Positions 26,962-35,759 of a stretch of 64,000 bases of DNA are shown here, one piece after another. The position numbers and the translations under genes were made by a program. The notes under the pieces are model-generated. The model was not told the origin of the DNA. It worked only from the letters and a program-made list of their open reading frames with translations, and ran no database searches. This DNA is from Marinobacter profundi (GTDB lineage Bacteria; Pseudomonadota; Gammaproteobacteria; Pseudomonadales; Oleiphilaceae), in the NCBI RefSeq assembly GCF_002744715.1, contig NZ_KZ319370.1, positions 310,001-374,000 of the forward strand, in the 5' to 3' direction. Each line of letters begins with the position of its first letter. Within the stretch, counting starts at the first letter, position 1.

Positions 26962-27723
26962 TTACACGCCGTAGCCCGGATTCTTGCTGTCCAGCAGCCG
27001 CAACAGTGCCGGCCAGGTCAGCTTCGCGGCCATGCCCAGCTGCTGCGACTGTTCCGCGGTGGTGGCGATGGCCTGTTCGGACGGCATCCACGTCGGCCCG
27101 CAGGCCAGGGTCCGCACCTGGATTTCACAGGCCTTCATCAGGAAGTACAGGTAGGTGAAGGTTTCCGGAACATCCCTGCCGGCAGTCAGTACGCCGTGGT
27201 TGCGCAGCAGCATCATCGACTTGCTGCCCAGGTCGCGGATCAGCCGCTCCCGTTCGTCCAGATTCAGCGCCACCCCTTCGTAGTCGTGATAGCACAGGTG
27301 ATCCAGGCACAGCATGGCGGTCTGGCTCAGCGGCAGCAGGCCGTCGCGGTGGGCGGAGACCGCAACGCCGTCCGGAGCGTGCAGGTGCATCACCGCCCCG
27401 GCGTCCTCGCGGCCCATATGCACCGCGCTGTGAATGGTAAATCCGGCCGGGTTGACCCGGCTGACGCCACCGGACTCCACCACCTGGCCGTCACGGTCCA
27501 CCTTCACCAGCGAAGACGCGGTGATCTCGTGGAACAGCAGGCCGTAGGGATTGATCAGGAAGTGATGGTCCGGTCCGGGCACCCGCGCCGACAGGTGGGT
27601 GAAGACCAGGTCGTCCCAGCCAAACAGCGCGACCAGCCGGTAGGCCGCGGCCAGTTCGGTACGGACTTGCCATTCGGCCTTTTTCAGATCCTGTGGGGTC
27701 GATGGTTCGCTTGTTGTTGTCAT
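26962..27723 (-). CDS. Class II aldolase/adducin family protein
   Basis: 253 residues. I choose ATG 27721-27723 because GAGGA then lies 7 bases away; the ATG two codons earlier is too close to it. The fold's metal ligands are visible as HLHAPDG in the first half and RNHGVLTAG further on (His-x-His and a later His). Members are zinc-dependent aldolases, epimerases or decarboxylases; this adducin-like group is functionally diverse and the reaction is unknown. It is convergent with the LuxR-type regulator and preceded by the terminator of the dehydrogenase pair. Confidence 0.87.
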   Translation of the reverse strand: MTTTSEPSTPQDLKKAEWQVRTELAAAYRLVALFGWDDLVFTHLSARVPGPDHHFLINPYGLLFHEITASSLVKVDRDGQVVESGGVSRVNPAGFTIHSAVHMGREDAGAVMHLHAPDGVAVSAHRDGLLPLSQTAMLCLDHLCYHDYEGVALNLDERERLIRDLGSKSMMLLRNHGVLTAGRDVPETFTYLYFLMKACEIQVRTLACGPTWMPSEQAIATTAEQSQQLGMAAKLTWPALLRLLDSKNPGYGV

Positions 27724-27772
27724 CGTCATGTCCTCAGTCCTCGGATGGGAGATTGCTGGCAGTGTACTGCAT

Positions 27773-27800
27773 AAAAAAGGGGGTGGCTGACGCCACCCCC
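27773..27800 (-). terminator. Rho-independent terminator of the acyl-CoA dehydrogenase pair
   Basis: On the minus strand, GGGGGTGGC, a 4-base loop and GCCACCCCC (plus-strand arms 27779-27787 and 27792-27800) are followed by six Ts (27773-27778). It lies about 53 bases after the dehydrogenase stop at 27853. This is a textbook intrinsic terminator and separates the pair from the aldolase gene. Confidence 0.9.
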
Positions 27801-27852
27801 GCAAAAAGGTCTCTGACCGGAGGGCGAGACCTCAGGCTCACTGATGAGGGGT

Positions 27853-28995
27853 TTAGCTTGCCTGTAACCGGCTGGCGTAGTGCGCCAGATGGAAATCATC
27901 ATCGCCCAGCTGGTGGTTGATCATCACCAGACGTTTGGCGTAGTGCGCAAAGTTGTATTCCCAGGTCATGCCGATACCGCCGTGGGACTGGATGCCCGCC
28001 TCGGAGATGAACTGGCCGGCACGGCCGATCACGTTCTTGGCGGCAGCGAGGATCTGGCGCCGTTCGTCGCTCTGTTCCCCATCGGCCACGCTGGCAGCCA
28101 GGATTGCCATGGATCGGGCCTGCTCCAGCTCTGACATCATGTCGACCATGCGGTGCTGCAGCACCTGGAACTTGCCGATGGGAACGCCGAACTGCTTGCG
28201 CTGCTTGAGGTAGTCCAGGGTCAGCTCGCAGGCCACTTCCATGACCCCTACGGCTTCGGCGCACAGGGCGGCGATGGCACGGCCGGTCTGGTACTCGATA
28301 ACGGCCGCCGCATCGCCTTCGCTGCCGAGCAGGGCGTCAGCGCTTACCTGGACGTTGTTCAGGGTGATGTCGCAGCCCTTGAAACCGTCGATGGTCGGAT
28401 AGTTGCGACGCTCTACACCGGCGCTGTCCGGATTGACGGCAAACAGGCTGATACCGGCGGCATCCCGGCTGTCGCCGCTGGTGCGGGCCGAGACGATGAT
28501 CAGGTCGGCACAGTGACCGCCGATTACCACCGCCTTGCGACCGTTCAGCAGGTAGCCGTCAGCGGATTTCTCGGCACGGGTTGCCACATCGTTCAGGTCG
28601 TAATAGCTCTGGGGCTCCTGCAGCGCGACGGCAACTTTCAGTTCGCCGCTGGCCACACCACCCAGCCAGGCCTCGTGCTGGCTGGCGTTGCCCGCCTGGC
28701 TGAGCAGGCCGCCGCCGAGGATGACGGATTGCAGGTAAGGCTCCAGGCACAGCCCGCGGCCCAGTTCGGTCATGACCGACTGCACTTCCACACCGCCGCC
28801 GCCAAAGCCACCGAGTTCCTCGGCGAAGGGGACTGCGGTCAGCCCCAGCTCGCTCAGCTGCTGCCAGAATCCGGCGCTGAAGCCCAGTTCGCTGGCGCTG
28901 AATTCCAGGCGTTTTTCAAAACTGTATTCACCGCGCACCAGGCGGGCCACGGTGTCCTGCAGCATCTGCTGCTCTTCGTTGAGTCGGAAATCCAT
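27853..28995 (-). CDS. Acyl-CoA dehydrogenase, small/non-catalytic-type subunit
   Basis: 380 residues with the acyl-CoA dehydrogenase fold (ALQEPQSYYDLNDV, QVLQHRMVDMMSELEQA, QSHGGIGMTWEYNFA). The C-terminal YEGT catalytic motif is absent and no clear helix-G Glu is visible, so this looks like the non-catalytic partner of the dehydrogenase encoded just upstream. Such side-by-side pairs form heterotetramers acting on bulky or dicarboxylic CoA esters (PimC/PimD and steroid-type FadE pairs; family knowledge). AAGGAGG lies just before the ATG. Only 10 bases separate it from its partner. Confidence 0.88.
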   Translation of the reverse strand: MDFRLNEEQQMLQDTVARLVRGEYSFEKRLEFSASELGFSAGFWQQLSELGLTAVPFAEELGGFGGGGVEVQSVMTELGRGLCLEPYLQSVILGGGLLSQAGNASQHEAWLGGVASGELKVAVALQEPQSYYDLNDVATRAEKSADGYLLNGRKAVVIGGHCADLIIVSARTSGDSRDAAGISLFAVNPDSAGVERRNYPTIDGFKGCDITLNNVQVSADALLGSEGDAAAVIEYQTGRAIAALCAEAVGVMEVACELTLDYLKQRKQFGVPIGKFQVLQHRMVDMMSELEQARSMAILAASVADGEQSDERRQILAAAKNVIGRAGQFISEAGIQSHGGIGMTWEYNFAHYAKRLVMINHQLGDDDFHLAHYASRLQAS

Positions 28996-29005
28996 GGTCG
29001 CCTCC

Positions 29006-30202
29006 TTAAAGCCCGAGAATCATTTTCGACACGATGTTCTTCTGGATCTCGTTGGATCCGCCGAAAATCGAGAGCTTGCGGTTGTTGAAGTAGAGCGCGG
29101 ACAATGGCGCGGCGTCCTTGTCAGACAGGAACTCGCCGTCGTAGTCCAGCTTCAGTTCTTCTTCAACGAACGGAATGGCGTAGGGGCCGATGGCACGGCG
29201 GGCCAGGTCATTGATGGCCTGCCGGATCTCGGTGCCACGGACTTTCAGCATGGAGCTCTCGGCACCGGGCACGCCACCCCCTTCGACGGAAGCGATGATT
29301 CGCAGGTTGCTGATGCCCGCAGCCATCAGGTCGATTTCCACCTTGGCAATGCGCTGGCTGAACACCGCGTCTTCAATCAGCGGCCGGCCGTTCTTGATGC
29401 AGCGTGCGGCGAGCTGCTTGAGATGGGACAGTGCGGCCTTGGACATGCCGATACCGGCCAGGCCGGTGCGCTCGTACGTCAGCAGGTACTTGGCGTAGGT
29501 CCAGCCCTTGTCTTCCTCACCCACCAGGTTTTCCACCGGTACCTTCACGTCTTCGAAGAACACTTCGTTGACTTCGTGTTCGCCGTCGAGGGTGATGATC
29601 GGGCGCACGGTGATGCCCGGGGTGTTCATGTCGATCAGCAGGAACGAGATGCCTTCCTGGGGCTTCACCTCGGTATTGGTGCGTACCAGGCAGAAGATCA
29701 TGTTGGCGTGCTGGCCGAGGGTGGTCCAGGTCTTCTGGCCATTCACGATGTAGTGATCGCCGTCGCGGACTGCACGGGTCTTCAGCGAGGCCAGGTCAGA
29801 GCCGGCGCCGGGCTCGGAATAGCCCTGGCACCACCAGTCTTCCCCGTTAAGGATACGGGGCAGGTACTGCTGTTTCTGCGCTTCGCTGCCGAAGCGGATG
29901 ATGACCGGAGCCACCATGCTGACCCCGAAGGGAATCGATTTGGGGGCACCGTAGCGGGAGGATTCTTCGTCCCAGATGTGCTTCTGGACCGGAGTCCATT
30001 TCACTCCGCCATGTTCCTCCGGCCAGTGGGGCGCGTACCAGCCCTGTGCACTGAGAATTTTCTGCCAGCGCTGGTGGTCCTCCTTGGACAGGCGACGGAA
30101 GCCTTTCACTTTGGCGGCAATATCCGCTGGCAGCTTTTCATCCAGGAACGCCCGCACTTCGTCACGGAAGGCGAGTTCCTCGGCCGTGTAGTTCATGTTC
30201 AT
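29006..30202 (-). CDS. Acyl-CoA dehydrogenase, large/catalytic-type subunit
   Basis: 398 residues. FAD-binding segments GYSEPGAGSDLASL and KTWTT are intact. The C-terminal motif is FGGSNEIQKN, where the usual Glu is Gly. A candidate catalytic Glu is present instead in TYERTGLAG on helix G, the location used by isovaleryl-CoA and long-chain enzymes. It is the first gene of a two-gene operon with the small subunit. GAGGTG lies 6 bases before the ATG. A promoter with a built-in palindrome lies 30-58 bases upstream. Confidence 0.9.
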   Translation of the reverse strand: MNMNYTAEELAFRDEVRAFLDEKLPADIAAKVKGFRRLSKEDHQRWQKILSAQGWYAPHWPEEHGGVKWTPVQKHIWDEESSRYGAPKSIPFGVSMVAPVIIRFGSEAQKQQYLPRILNGEDWWCQGYSEPGAGSDLASLKTRAVRDGDHYIVNGQKTWTTLGQHANMIFCLVRTNTEVKPQEGISFLLIDMNTPGITVRPIITLDGEHEVNEVFFEDVKVPVENLVGEEDKGWTYAKYLLTYERTGLAGIGMSKAALSHLKQLAARCIKNGRPLIEDAVFSQRIAKVEIDLMAAGISNLRIIASVEGGGVPGAESSMLKVRGTEIRQAINDLARRAIGPYAIPFVEEELKLDYDGEFLSDKDAAPLSALYFNNRKLSIFGGSNEIQKNIVSKMILGL

Positions 30203-30588
30203 GGGATCACCTCTTTGTGCGCTTTAGCGAAAATATATACCGCATAGCAGAATTCATCAATGATCTTTCATCAATGCGGTTGCTGTCAATTACTGTGAAA
30301 CAATAAAGCTCCAGGTAATTACGAATTTCATTAAAAGCCGGTTTCAATAATGAAGTGACCAAAAATCATCCCGGAATTCAGAGATTGCTGAATCGAATAC
30401 TGCGCAGCGGAATCACTGAAAAACCTCAGCTCACGATGGAACAGCACGCGATCCCGGTTTGTCGGCCCTGCCGGGGTGGCAGCAGGCCCGAATCGCCAAG
30501 GTTGCCGGCAACCGCCACTGTTACTCTGCAGGGCATCGGGAGTGACGCCAGGCTGTCATTCCCTTCCTGTCATTGAAGGAGCGCAGCC
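30203..30588. other. Divergent intergenic region, AT-rich near the dehydrogenase promoter
   Basis: 386 bases between divergent genes. The first 160 bases are A/T-rich and hold the promoter/operator at 30232-30260. The rest contains no convincing gene; a 73-codon frame at 30355-30576 has no ribosome site or family features. Confidence 0.6.
30232..30260 (-). promoter_or_regulatory. Promoter with operator in the spacer, acyl-CoA dehydrogenase operon
   Basis: On the minus strand: -35 TTGATG (30255-30260), a 17-base spacer and -10 TATATT (30232-30237). The spacer contains the palindrome-like TACCGCATAGCAGAA (30238-30252, plus strand), 13 of 15 matching TTCCGCATAGCGGAA. A protein bound there would block RNA polymerase, so repression is likely. 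Confidence 0.6.
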
Positions 30589-31557
30589 ATGATGAGCAAT
30601 ACCCGGGTAATGAGCCATGGTGTCCGGCTGAACGTGGTCAGCTATGGTGATCCGGCGGCGGTGCCGGTGGTGCTGGTGCATGGCTACCCGGACAACCATG
30701 CGGTGTGGCAGGACGTCGCCGAACGGCTGGCGGAGCGCTATTTCGTGATTGCCTACGATGTCCGGGGAGCCGGCTACTCCCAGGTTCCGCAACGCCGTGC
30801 CGATTACCGGATGGAGCTGCTGGCGGCGGACCTGGCAGCGGTGGCCGACGCGATGGTACCGGGCCGCAGCTTTCATCTGGCGGGCCATGACTGGGGCTCG
30901 ATCCAGTGCTGGGAGGCGGTCACCCGGGGCCCGCTGACAGAGCGGATACTCAGTTACACCTCGCTGTCCGGGCCTTGCCTCGATCACGTCGGTTTCCTGC
31001 TGCGGCGCAAGGCCGTCAGCCGGTCCTGGCAGGACAAGGCCGCGGTACTCAGCCAGTTGGCCAGCTCCTGGTATGTGCTGTTCTTTCACCTGCCTGTGCT
31101 GGCGCCGGCGCTCTGGCGGGCCGGGCTGGGCGAATGGTGGCCCCGCTACCTGCAAAAGCGCGAGCAGATTCCGCAGCCGCCGCTGAATCCGACGCAAACC
31201 GGGGATGGCCGGCACGGGGTGGAGCTCTATCGCGCCAACTTTCTCCACAAACTGTTCCGGCCGGAACCCCGCTATGCCTGTTGCCCGGTGCAGCTGATTG
31301 TGCCGGCACAGGATCACTATGTCGGAAGCCAGTTGTTTGATGATCTGGAGCGCTGGGTGCCGGAACTGCGACGGCAGGAGGTGGATGCCGGCCACTGGGT
31401 ACTGGTGAGCCATCCGGACCTGGTGGCAGGCTGGATTGCGGGCTTTGTGGCCGAGATGGAGGGCCGGGCTGCGGGTGCGCGGGGAGCGCGTCGGCCTCTC
31501 AAAGGGGACAGCCCCAAGGTCAAAGAGGGCAGCCCCAGGGTCAGTCCCCTGGCGTAA
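30589..31557 (+). CDS. Alpha/beta hydrolase
   Basis: 322 residues. The oxyanion region HGYPDNHAVW, the nucleophile elbow GHDWGS with Asp as nucleophile and a late His in DAGHWVL place it with epoxide hydrolases and haloalkane dehalogenases. The substrate is unknown. AAGGAG lies 8 bases upstream of the first of two adjacent ATGs. The last 20 or so residues (PLKGDSPKVKEGSPRVSPLA) are encoded by GGGGACAGCCCC-type repeat DNA and are probably a recent, non-functional tail. Confidence 0.85.
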   Translation: MMSNTRVMSHGVRLNVVSYGDPAAVPVVLVHGYPDNHAVWQDVAERLAERYFVIAYDVRGAGYSQVPQRRADYRMELLAADLAAVADAMVPGRSFHLAGHDWGSIQCWEAVTRGPLTERILSYTSLSGPCLDHVGFLLRRKAVSRSWQDKAAVLSQLASSWYVLFFHLPVLAPALWRAGLGEWWPRYLQKREQIPQPPLNPTQTGDGRHGVELYRANFLHKLFRPEPRYACCPVQLIVPAQDHYVGSQLFDDLERWVPELRRQEVDAGHWVLVSHPDLVAGWIAGFVAEMEGRAAGARGARRPLKGDSPKVKEGSPRVSPLA

Positions 31558-31612
31558 TCAGATGCCCGCCCCAATACATGGGGCGGGCTCAAGACCAGGG
31601 ACTGTCCCCGGG
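31504..31612. repeat. GGGGACAG-type repeat cluster with hairpin
   Basis: GGGGACAGCCCC at 31504, GTCAGTCCCC near 31540 and GGGACTGTCCCC at 31598-31609 are degenerate copies of the palindrome seen intact at 38927. Between them, GCCCGCCCC (31564-31572) and GGGGCGGGC (31580-31588) form a 9-bp stem just after the hydrolase stop. That stem may act as a terminator between convergent genes. Confidence 0.6.
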
Positions 31613-31677
31613 AAGGAAGCTGGCATTCCACCAGGGCAGCAGGGCTGGCGCCCTGCTGCCGGTCGTTCAGTTGGTGC

Positions 31678-32847
31678 TTAGCTGAACGCCTGAATCCCGG
31701 TCTGGCCACGGCCCAGGATCAGGGCATGGACGTCGTGGGTGCCTTCGTAGGTATTGACCGCTTCCAGGTTCATCACGTGACGGATGACATGGTACTCGTC
31801 AGAGATACCGTTGCCGCCGTGCATGTCCCGGGCCACCCGGGCAATGTCGAGGGCCTTGCCGCAGTTGTTGCGCTTGAGCAGGGAGACAGAATCCGGCGTG
31901 GCTTCGCCGGCATCCATCATCCGGCCCAGTTGCAGTACCGCCTGCAGGCCGATGGTGATTTCGGTCTGCATGTCGACCAGCTTCTTCTGGATCAGTTGGT
32001 TGGCCGCCAGTGGCTTGCCGAACTGCTTGCGCTCCATGGTGTAGTTGCGGGCGGCGTGCCAGCAGAACTCGGCGGCACCCAGGGCGCCCCAGCTGATGCC
32101 GTAGCGGGCCTTGGTCAGGCAGCTCAGCGGACCTTTCAGGCCTTCCACTTCCAGGCGGTTCTCTTCCGGGACAAACACCTCGTCCATAAAGATGGAGCCG
32201 GTATCGGAGGCGCGCAGTGAGAACTTGCCCTGGATCTTCGGCGTGTCGAGCCCCTTGGCTCCTTCACGCTCGATGACAAAGCCGTTGACCACGCCATCAA
32301 GCTTGGCCCAGACCACGCAGATGTCGGCAATCGGGGAGTTGGTGATCCACATCTTGGACCCGCTCAGCAGGTAACCGCCATCCACCTTTTTGGCGCGGGT
32401 TTCCATGCCGCCGGGATCGGAACCGTGGTTGGGTTCGGTCAGGCCGAAGCAGCCAACGTATTCACCGGACGCCAGTTTCGGCAGAATGCGCTTCTTCAGG
32501 GCTTCTTTGCCGTAGGAGAAGATCGGGTACATGACCAGGGAAGACTGCACGCTCAGGGCGGAGCGGTAGGCGGAATCCACCCGCTCCACTTCGCGGGCGA
32601 TCAGGCCGTAGCAGACGTGGTTCAGGCCAGGTCCGCCGTATTCTTCCGGCAGGGTCGCGCCCAGCATGCCCAGCTCACCCATCTCGGTAAAGATCGAACG
32701 GTCAAACTTCTCGTGGCGGTTAGCCTCGGTGATGCCTGGCATCAGCCGGTCGTCACAGAAGGCGCGAATGCTGTCGCGAACCTGACGCTCGGTTTCATCC
32801 AGTTGCTTGTCGAATTGGAGCAGGTCATCCCAGGGTGCGGAAGCCAT
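31678..32847 (-). CDS. gcdH: Glutaryl-CoA dehydrogenase
   Basis: 389 residues. The sequence is that of the GcdH subfamily: [27 protein letters not shown], and the catalytic Glu368 in [15 protein letters not shown]. The enzyme oxidises and decarboxylates glutaryl-CoA to crotonyl-CoA in lysine, tryptophan and dicarboxylate breakdown. CAGGAG lies 7 bases before the ATG. It is divergent from an unknown permease; the operator-like site at 32998 lies about 150 bases upstream. Confidence 0.95.
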   Translation of the reverse strand: MASAPWDDLLQFDKQLDETERQVRDSIRAFCDDRLMPGITEANRHEKFDRSIFTEMGELGMLGATLPEEYGGPGLNHVCYGLIAREVERVDSAYRSALSVQSSLVMYPIFSYGKEALKKRILPKLASGEYVGCFGLTEPNHGSDPGGMETRAKKVDGGYLLSGSKMWITNSPIADICVVWAKLDGVVNGFVIEREGAKGLDTPKIQGKFSLRASDTGSIFMDEVFVPEENRLEVEGLKGPLSCLTKARYGISWGALGAAEFCWHAARNYTMERKQFGKPLAANQLIQKKLVDMQTEITIGLQAVLQLGRMMDAGEATPDSVSLLKRNNCGKALDIARVARDMHGGNGISDEYHVIRHVMNLEAVNTYEGTHDVHALILGRGQTGIQAFS

Positions 32848-32990
32848 AGCAGTTCTCCTGAAAAAGATTAATCGGTAACCCGTTCATCGATGGCTCGCCC
32901 GACGTGGCTGTCGTTACAGTGGCCGGAGCCAGCTGGCGTCGCGGCCAGGATCGACCGGACAGTAACCGGGCTTGCCTTGGTCTTAATGTT

Positions 32991-33012
32991 AATATAGTTT
33001 CGTATAGCGGAA
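32991..33012 (-). promoter_or_regulatory. Candidate promoter/operator upstream of gcdH
   Basis: AATATA (32991-32996; TATATT on the minus strand) is followed by TTTCGTATAGCGGAA (32998-33012). The relation of palindrome to -10 box is nearly the same as in the acyl-CoA dehydrogenase promoter at 30232. The -35 box is weak. It could control gcdH, the divergent permease or both. Confidence 0.45.
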
Positions 33013-33093
33013 TTAAGTTTTGTATAATGACGGACAAAGACTAATCCGGGTCTGTTTGAAATGCAAGCCGTGTTGCGCGCACAACAATAAGGA

Positions 33094-34455
33094 ATGATCA
33101 GCCTGACCATGTTTCGAAACCTGCTGCCTGTTGCGATTGTTCTCGAGCTGACGGCGTTGTGTCTGTCGAACCTTTACCTCAGCGCCGGCGCCGGTGTCCT
33201 GTTTGTGCTTTATTTCTGCGTTGCCCTGCCGCAATTGCAGATCTACTCCCGTTATCTGTTCCTGATTTCGCTGGCCACGGTAGGGTATCTCGCGTTTCGC
33301 GGTAGCCTGGCGGGTGGCCAGTTGCTGAAGGCTGCGTCGGACGCCGCGTTCTACGCAGCGTTCCTGGGGAGCCTGGGGATGATGCAGTGCCTGGTGCGGC
33401 GCTTTGAGGTGTTGCGGCGGATTCACGATGTCCTGCTGGGTGGCCGGCCCGGCTGGTTGTATCCCAAGTACGCGGTGGTCAGTTGCGGCATTGCCTCGGT
33501 GTTGAGCTTCGGAGTGATGAGCCTGCTCTGCGGCACACTGTCGGATACCCTGGCGGAGCGCGGGATACGTGGCAAATCCCGGCTACGCTGGTTGCGCAGT
33601 GTCCTGATCAGCTCCCTGCGCGGGTTCGCCCTGGTGCCACTGGTGGCGCCAACCAGTGTGGCGGTCGCCATTATTACCCGTGAGGTGCCCAGCCTGAGCT
33701 GGTCCGGGTTGTTGCCCTACGGCGTGGTGGCGGCTGCACTGCTGATTCTGGTTGGCTGGCTGCTGGAACAGCGGCGCTTCCGCATTGTCAGCAAGGAGCG
33801 GGTAAAGCTGGAGGCCTGGCCGGCGGGCAGCAGGCGGCTGGTGGTTGTAGTGCTGGCGGTCTTCGCGGTGATGGCGCTGCTGGTGGCCACCACCGAGCTA
33901 AAGGTTTCGGCGGCGGCGATGCTGGCAGTACCGTCGGTCACCTTCCTATATATGCTGTGGACGGATCGTCAGCCGGAGCAGGCGGTGCGGGAAACGGTGG
34001 CTAACGTGGCAGGCATGCACAACGAGATGGCGATCTTCGCCGGCTCGGCCGGTCTCGGTGCGGCGCTGGGAGAGGTGATGCCGAATGACCTGCTGGTCGG
34101 GCTGGTTTCTGGCCAGGCCGGCGTCTTCCTGCTGGCGGTCGCGGCGCTGTTGATGATGCCGCTGATGTCTGCGGTTGGTGTTATTCCGATTACCGTGCTG
34201 AGTATCCAGGCGGGACTGTTGCCACCGCTGATTGCCGGGGGCATGGATCCGTTGCTGATCTCGGTGGCGCTGGTGATCGGCTTTTCCCTGGCGATGATGC
34301 TGTCGCCCTTTGGTCCGGCAGTGATGTTGCTGTCCCGCTATGGCCAGGTATCACGCTGGACCGTGGCCTTTGGCTGGAATGGCCTGTTTGTGCTGTTGGC
34401 ACTGCCGATTCTGATCGGGTTCCTCGGGGTGCTGTATCTGACCCTGCCGGTCTAG
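33094..34455 (+). CDS. Unknown multi-spanning membrane protein, probable permease
   Basis: 453 residues with about 11-12 hydrophobic helices and no soluble domain. I do not recognise the family. The helical hairpins, a mid-protein basic loop (about 225-250) and LSPFGPAVMLLSRYG near the end are reminiscent of ion-transporter superfamily permeases. It is divergent from gcdH over 246 bases, so it may import a glutarate-like acid (inference). The start is uncertain: ATG 33094 sits directly on AAGGA, while ATG 33109 is 15 bases away. Confidence 0.7.
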   Translation: MISLTMFRNLLPVAIVLELTALCLSNLYLSAGAGVLFVLYFCVALPQLQIYSRYLFLISLATVGYLAFRGSLAGGQLLKAASDAAFYAAFLGSLGMMQCLVRRFEVLRRIHDVLLGGRPGWLYPKYAVVSCGIASVLSFGVMSLLCGTLSDTLAERGIRGKSRLRWLRSVLISSLRGFALVPLVAPTSVAVAIITREVPSLSWSGLLPYGVVAAALLILVGWLLEQRRFRIVSKERVKLEAWPAGSRRLVVVVLAVFAVMALLVATTELKVSAAAMLAVPSVTFLYMLWTDRQPEQAVRETVANVAGMHNEMAIFAGSAGLGAALGEVMPNDLLVGLVSGQAGVFLLAVAALLMMPLMSAVGVIPITVLSIQAGLLPPLIAGGMDPLLISVALVIGFSLAMMLSPFGPAVMLLSRYGQVSRWTVAFGWNGLFVLLALPILIGFLGVLYLTLPV

Positions 34456-34486
34456 TGCCGACAGGATCAGGGACAGGTGCGGTGGC

Positions 34487-35416
34487 TCAGTAGCCGCGGC
34501 TGATATCGACAATCCCGGTGATCGCCTCGCCGTTGGCGTGGGCGCGGATCTTGCCGGTAATCTGTTCCAGGGTGGCATCCCGCAGGGTACGGGCGGAGAT
34601 GTGCGGGGTGATGGTGATTTCCGGGCGGGCCCAGAACGGATGCTCCGCCGGCAGCGGCTCCTGGCGGAACACGTCCAGGGAGGCCGAGGCGACGTGACCG
34701 TCGTCGATGGCTTTCAGCAGGTCGGCCTCGACCAGGTGTTCGCCCCGGCCAACATTGATTACCACCGCGCCGGGCAGCAATTTGCTGAGGTTGTCGTAGT
34801 TGAGAATGTCACGGGTAGCGTCGGTCAGTGGCAGGGTGTTGACCAGGACGCGGGTAGCGCCCAGAAAGCGGTCCAGGTCCTGTTCACCGGCAAAGCACTC
34901 GACGCCGGCCAGCTGATGGTGGCTGCGGGCCCAGCCGTTAACCCGGTAGTCCAGGTTGGCCAGGGTGGTGGCAACCCGTTTGCCGATATGGCCCAGCCCC
35001 ATGATGCCCACGGGCCACTCGCTACGCTTGATGGGGCGGTGGATTTTCCAGATACCCTGGCGCTGTTGTGCGCGATAGGTTTCCATGTCACGGGAGGCTT
35101 CCAGTAACTGGTGCAGGACATGTTCGGCCATCTGTACCGACATGCCGGCATCCTCGAGGCGTACCACGGTGAGGTTGGCGGGCAGGTTGGGTATCGCCAG
35201 CAGGCCGTCAATGCCTGCCCCCAGATTGAAGACGGCACGCAGTTGCGGTTCGCGTTCGAACAGTTCGGCAGGGGGCTGCCAGACAATGGCATAGTCGGCA
35301 TTGACCGCGGGACCGTTGGGTTCCCAGACATGCACTTCGGCCTCTGGCAGCAGTTCCTGGATCGGAATTGTCCAGCGCTCCGGCTTGGGATCTCCTGCGA
35401 CAAAAAGAATCTTCAT
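34487..35416 (-). CDS. ghrA: Glyoxylate/hydroxypyruvate reductase A
   Basis: 309 residues from ATG 35414-35416 (GGGGA upstream); an in-frame extension into the AT-rich leader is unlikely. It is a D-2-hydroxyacid dehydrogenase with GLGHIGKRVATTL for NAD(P) binding and the catalytic His in TITPHISA. It reduces glyoxylate and hydroxypyruvate. Length matches E. coli GhrA. An operator-like sequence at 35461 lies 45 bases upstream. Confidence 0.92.
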   Translation of the reverse strand: MKILFVAGDPKPERWTIPIQELLPEAEVHVWEPNGPAVNADYAIVWQPPAELFEREPQLRAVFNLGAGIDGLLAIPNLPANLTVVRLEDAGMSVQMAEHVLHQLLEASRDMETYRAQQRQGIWKIHRPIKRSEWPVGIMGLGHIGKRVATTLANLDYRVNGWARSHHQLAGVECFAGEQDLDRFLGATRVLVNTLPLTDATRDILNYDNLSKLLPGAVVINVGRGEHLVEADLLKAIDDGHVASASLDVFRQEPLPAEHPFWARPEITITPHISARTLRDATLEQITGKIRAHANGEAITGIVDISRGY

Positions 35417-35759
35417 GGTATTCCCCGGAGTTGTCAGGTTGATTATCTTTGGATTTTCTGTTTCGCTTTGCAGAACCATATACCGTTTTTAATTCTAAAA
35501 ACAGGTTTTGATGTGCGCAATTGGTCGACAATTTTGAAACAAAAGAATGGAGTGTTTCATATTTGGCACGTATTTTGAAAAGAGTCGTTGGTACTTGAGC
35601 CTTTCAGCTATTAAAATACGTTCACTTTTTGTGCTTTGGCTATCGAACTGTTCAGAGCAATAGCATTAATCAGGATTGGGGCATTACCCGGGCTGGCCGT
35701 CTGCCGGCGGGTGGTTCCGGTCGCACCGGATCAGGCGAAGCTGTTGGAGGCGCCAGTTT
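35417..35759. other. AT-rich divergent regulatory region between ghrA and iclR-type gene
   Basis: 343 bases, the most A/T-rich stretch of the window. It contains TTTCGCTTTGCAGAA (35461-35475) and a dyad TGAAACA-N11-TGTTTCA (35535-35559). It probably holds promoters for both divergent genes and a site for autoregulation. No gene is supported here. Confidence 0.6.
35461..35475. promoter_or_regulatory. Operator-like sequence upstream of ghrA
   Basis: TTTCGCTTTGCAGAA: each arm is one base from the TTCCGC/GCGGAA consensus. It adjoins a TATA-rich stretch (35478-35482). It is the weakest of the four related sites. Confidence 0.35.
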
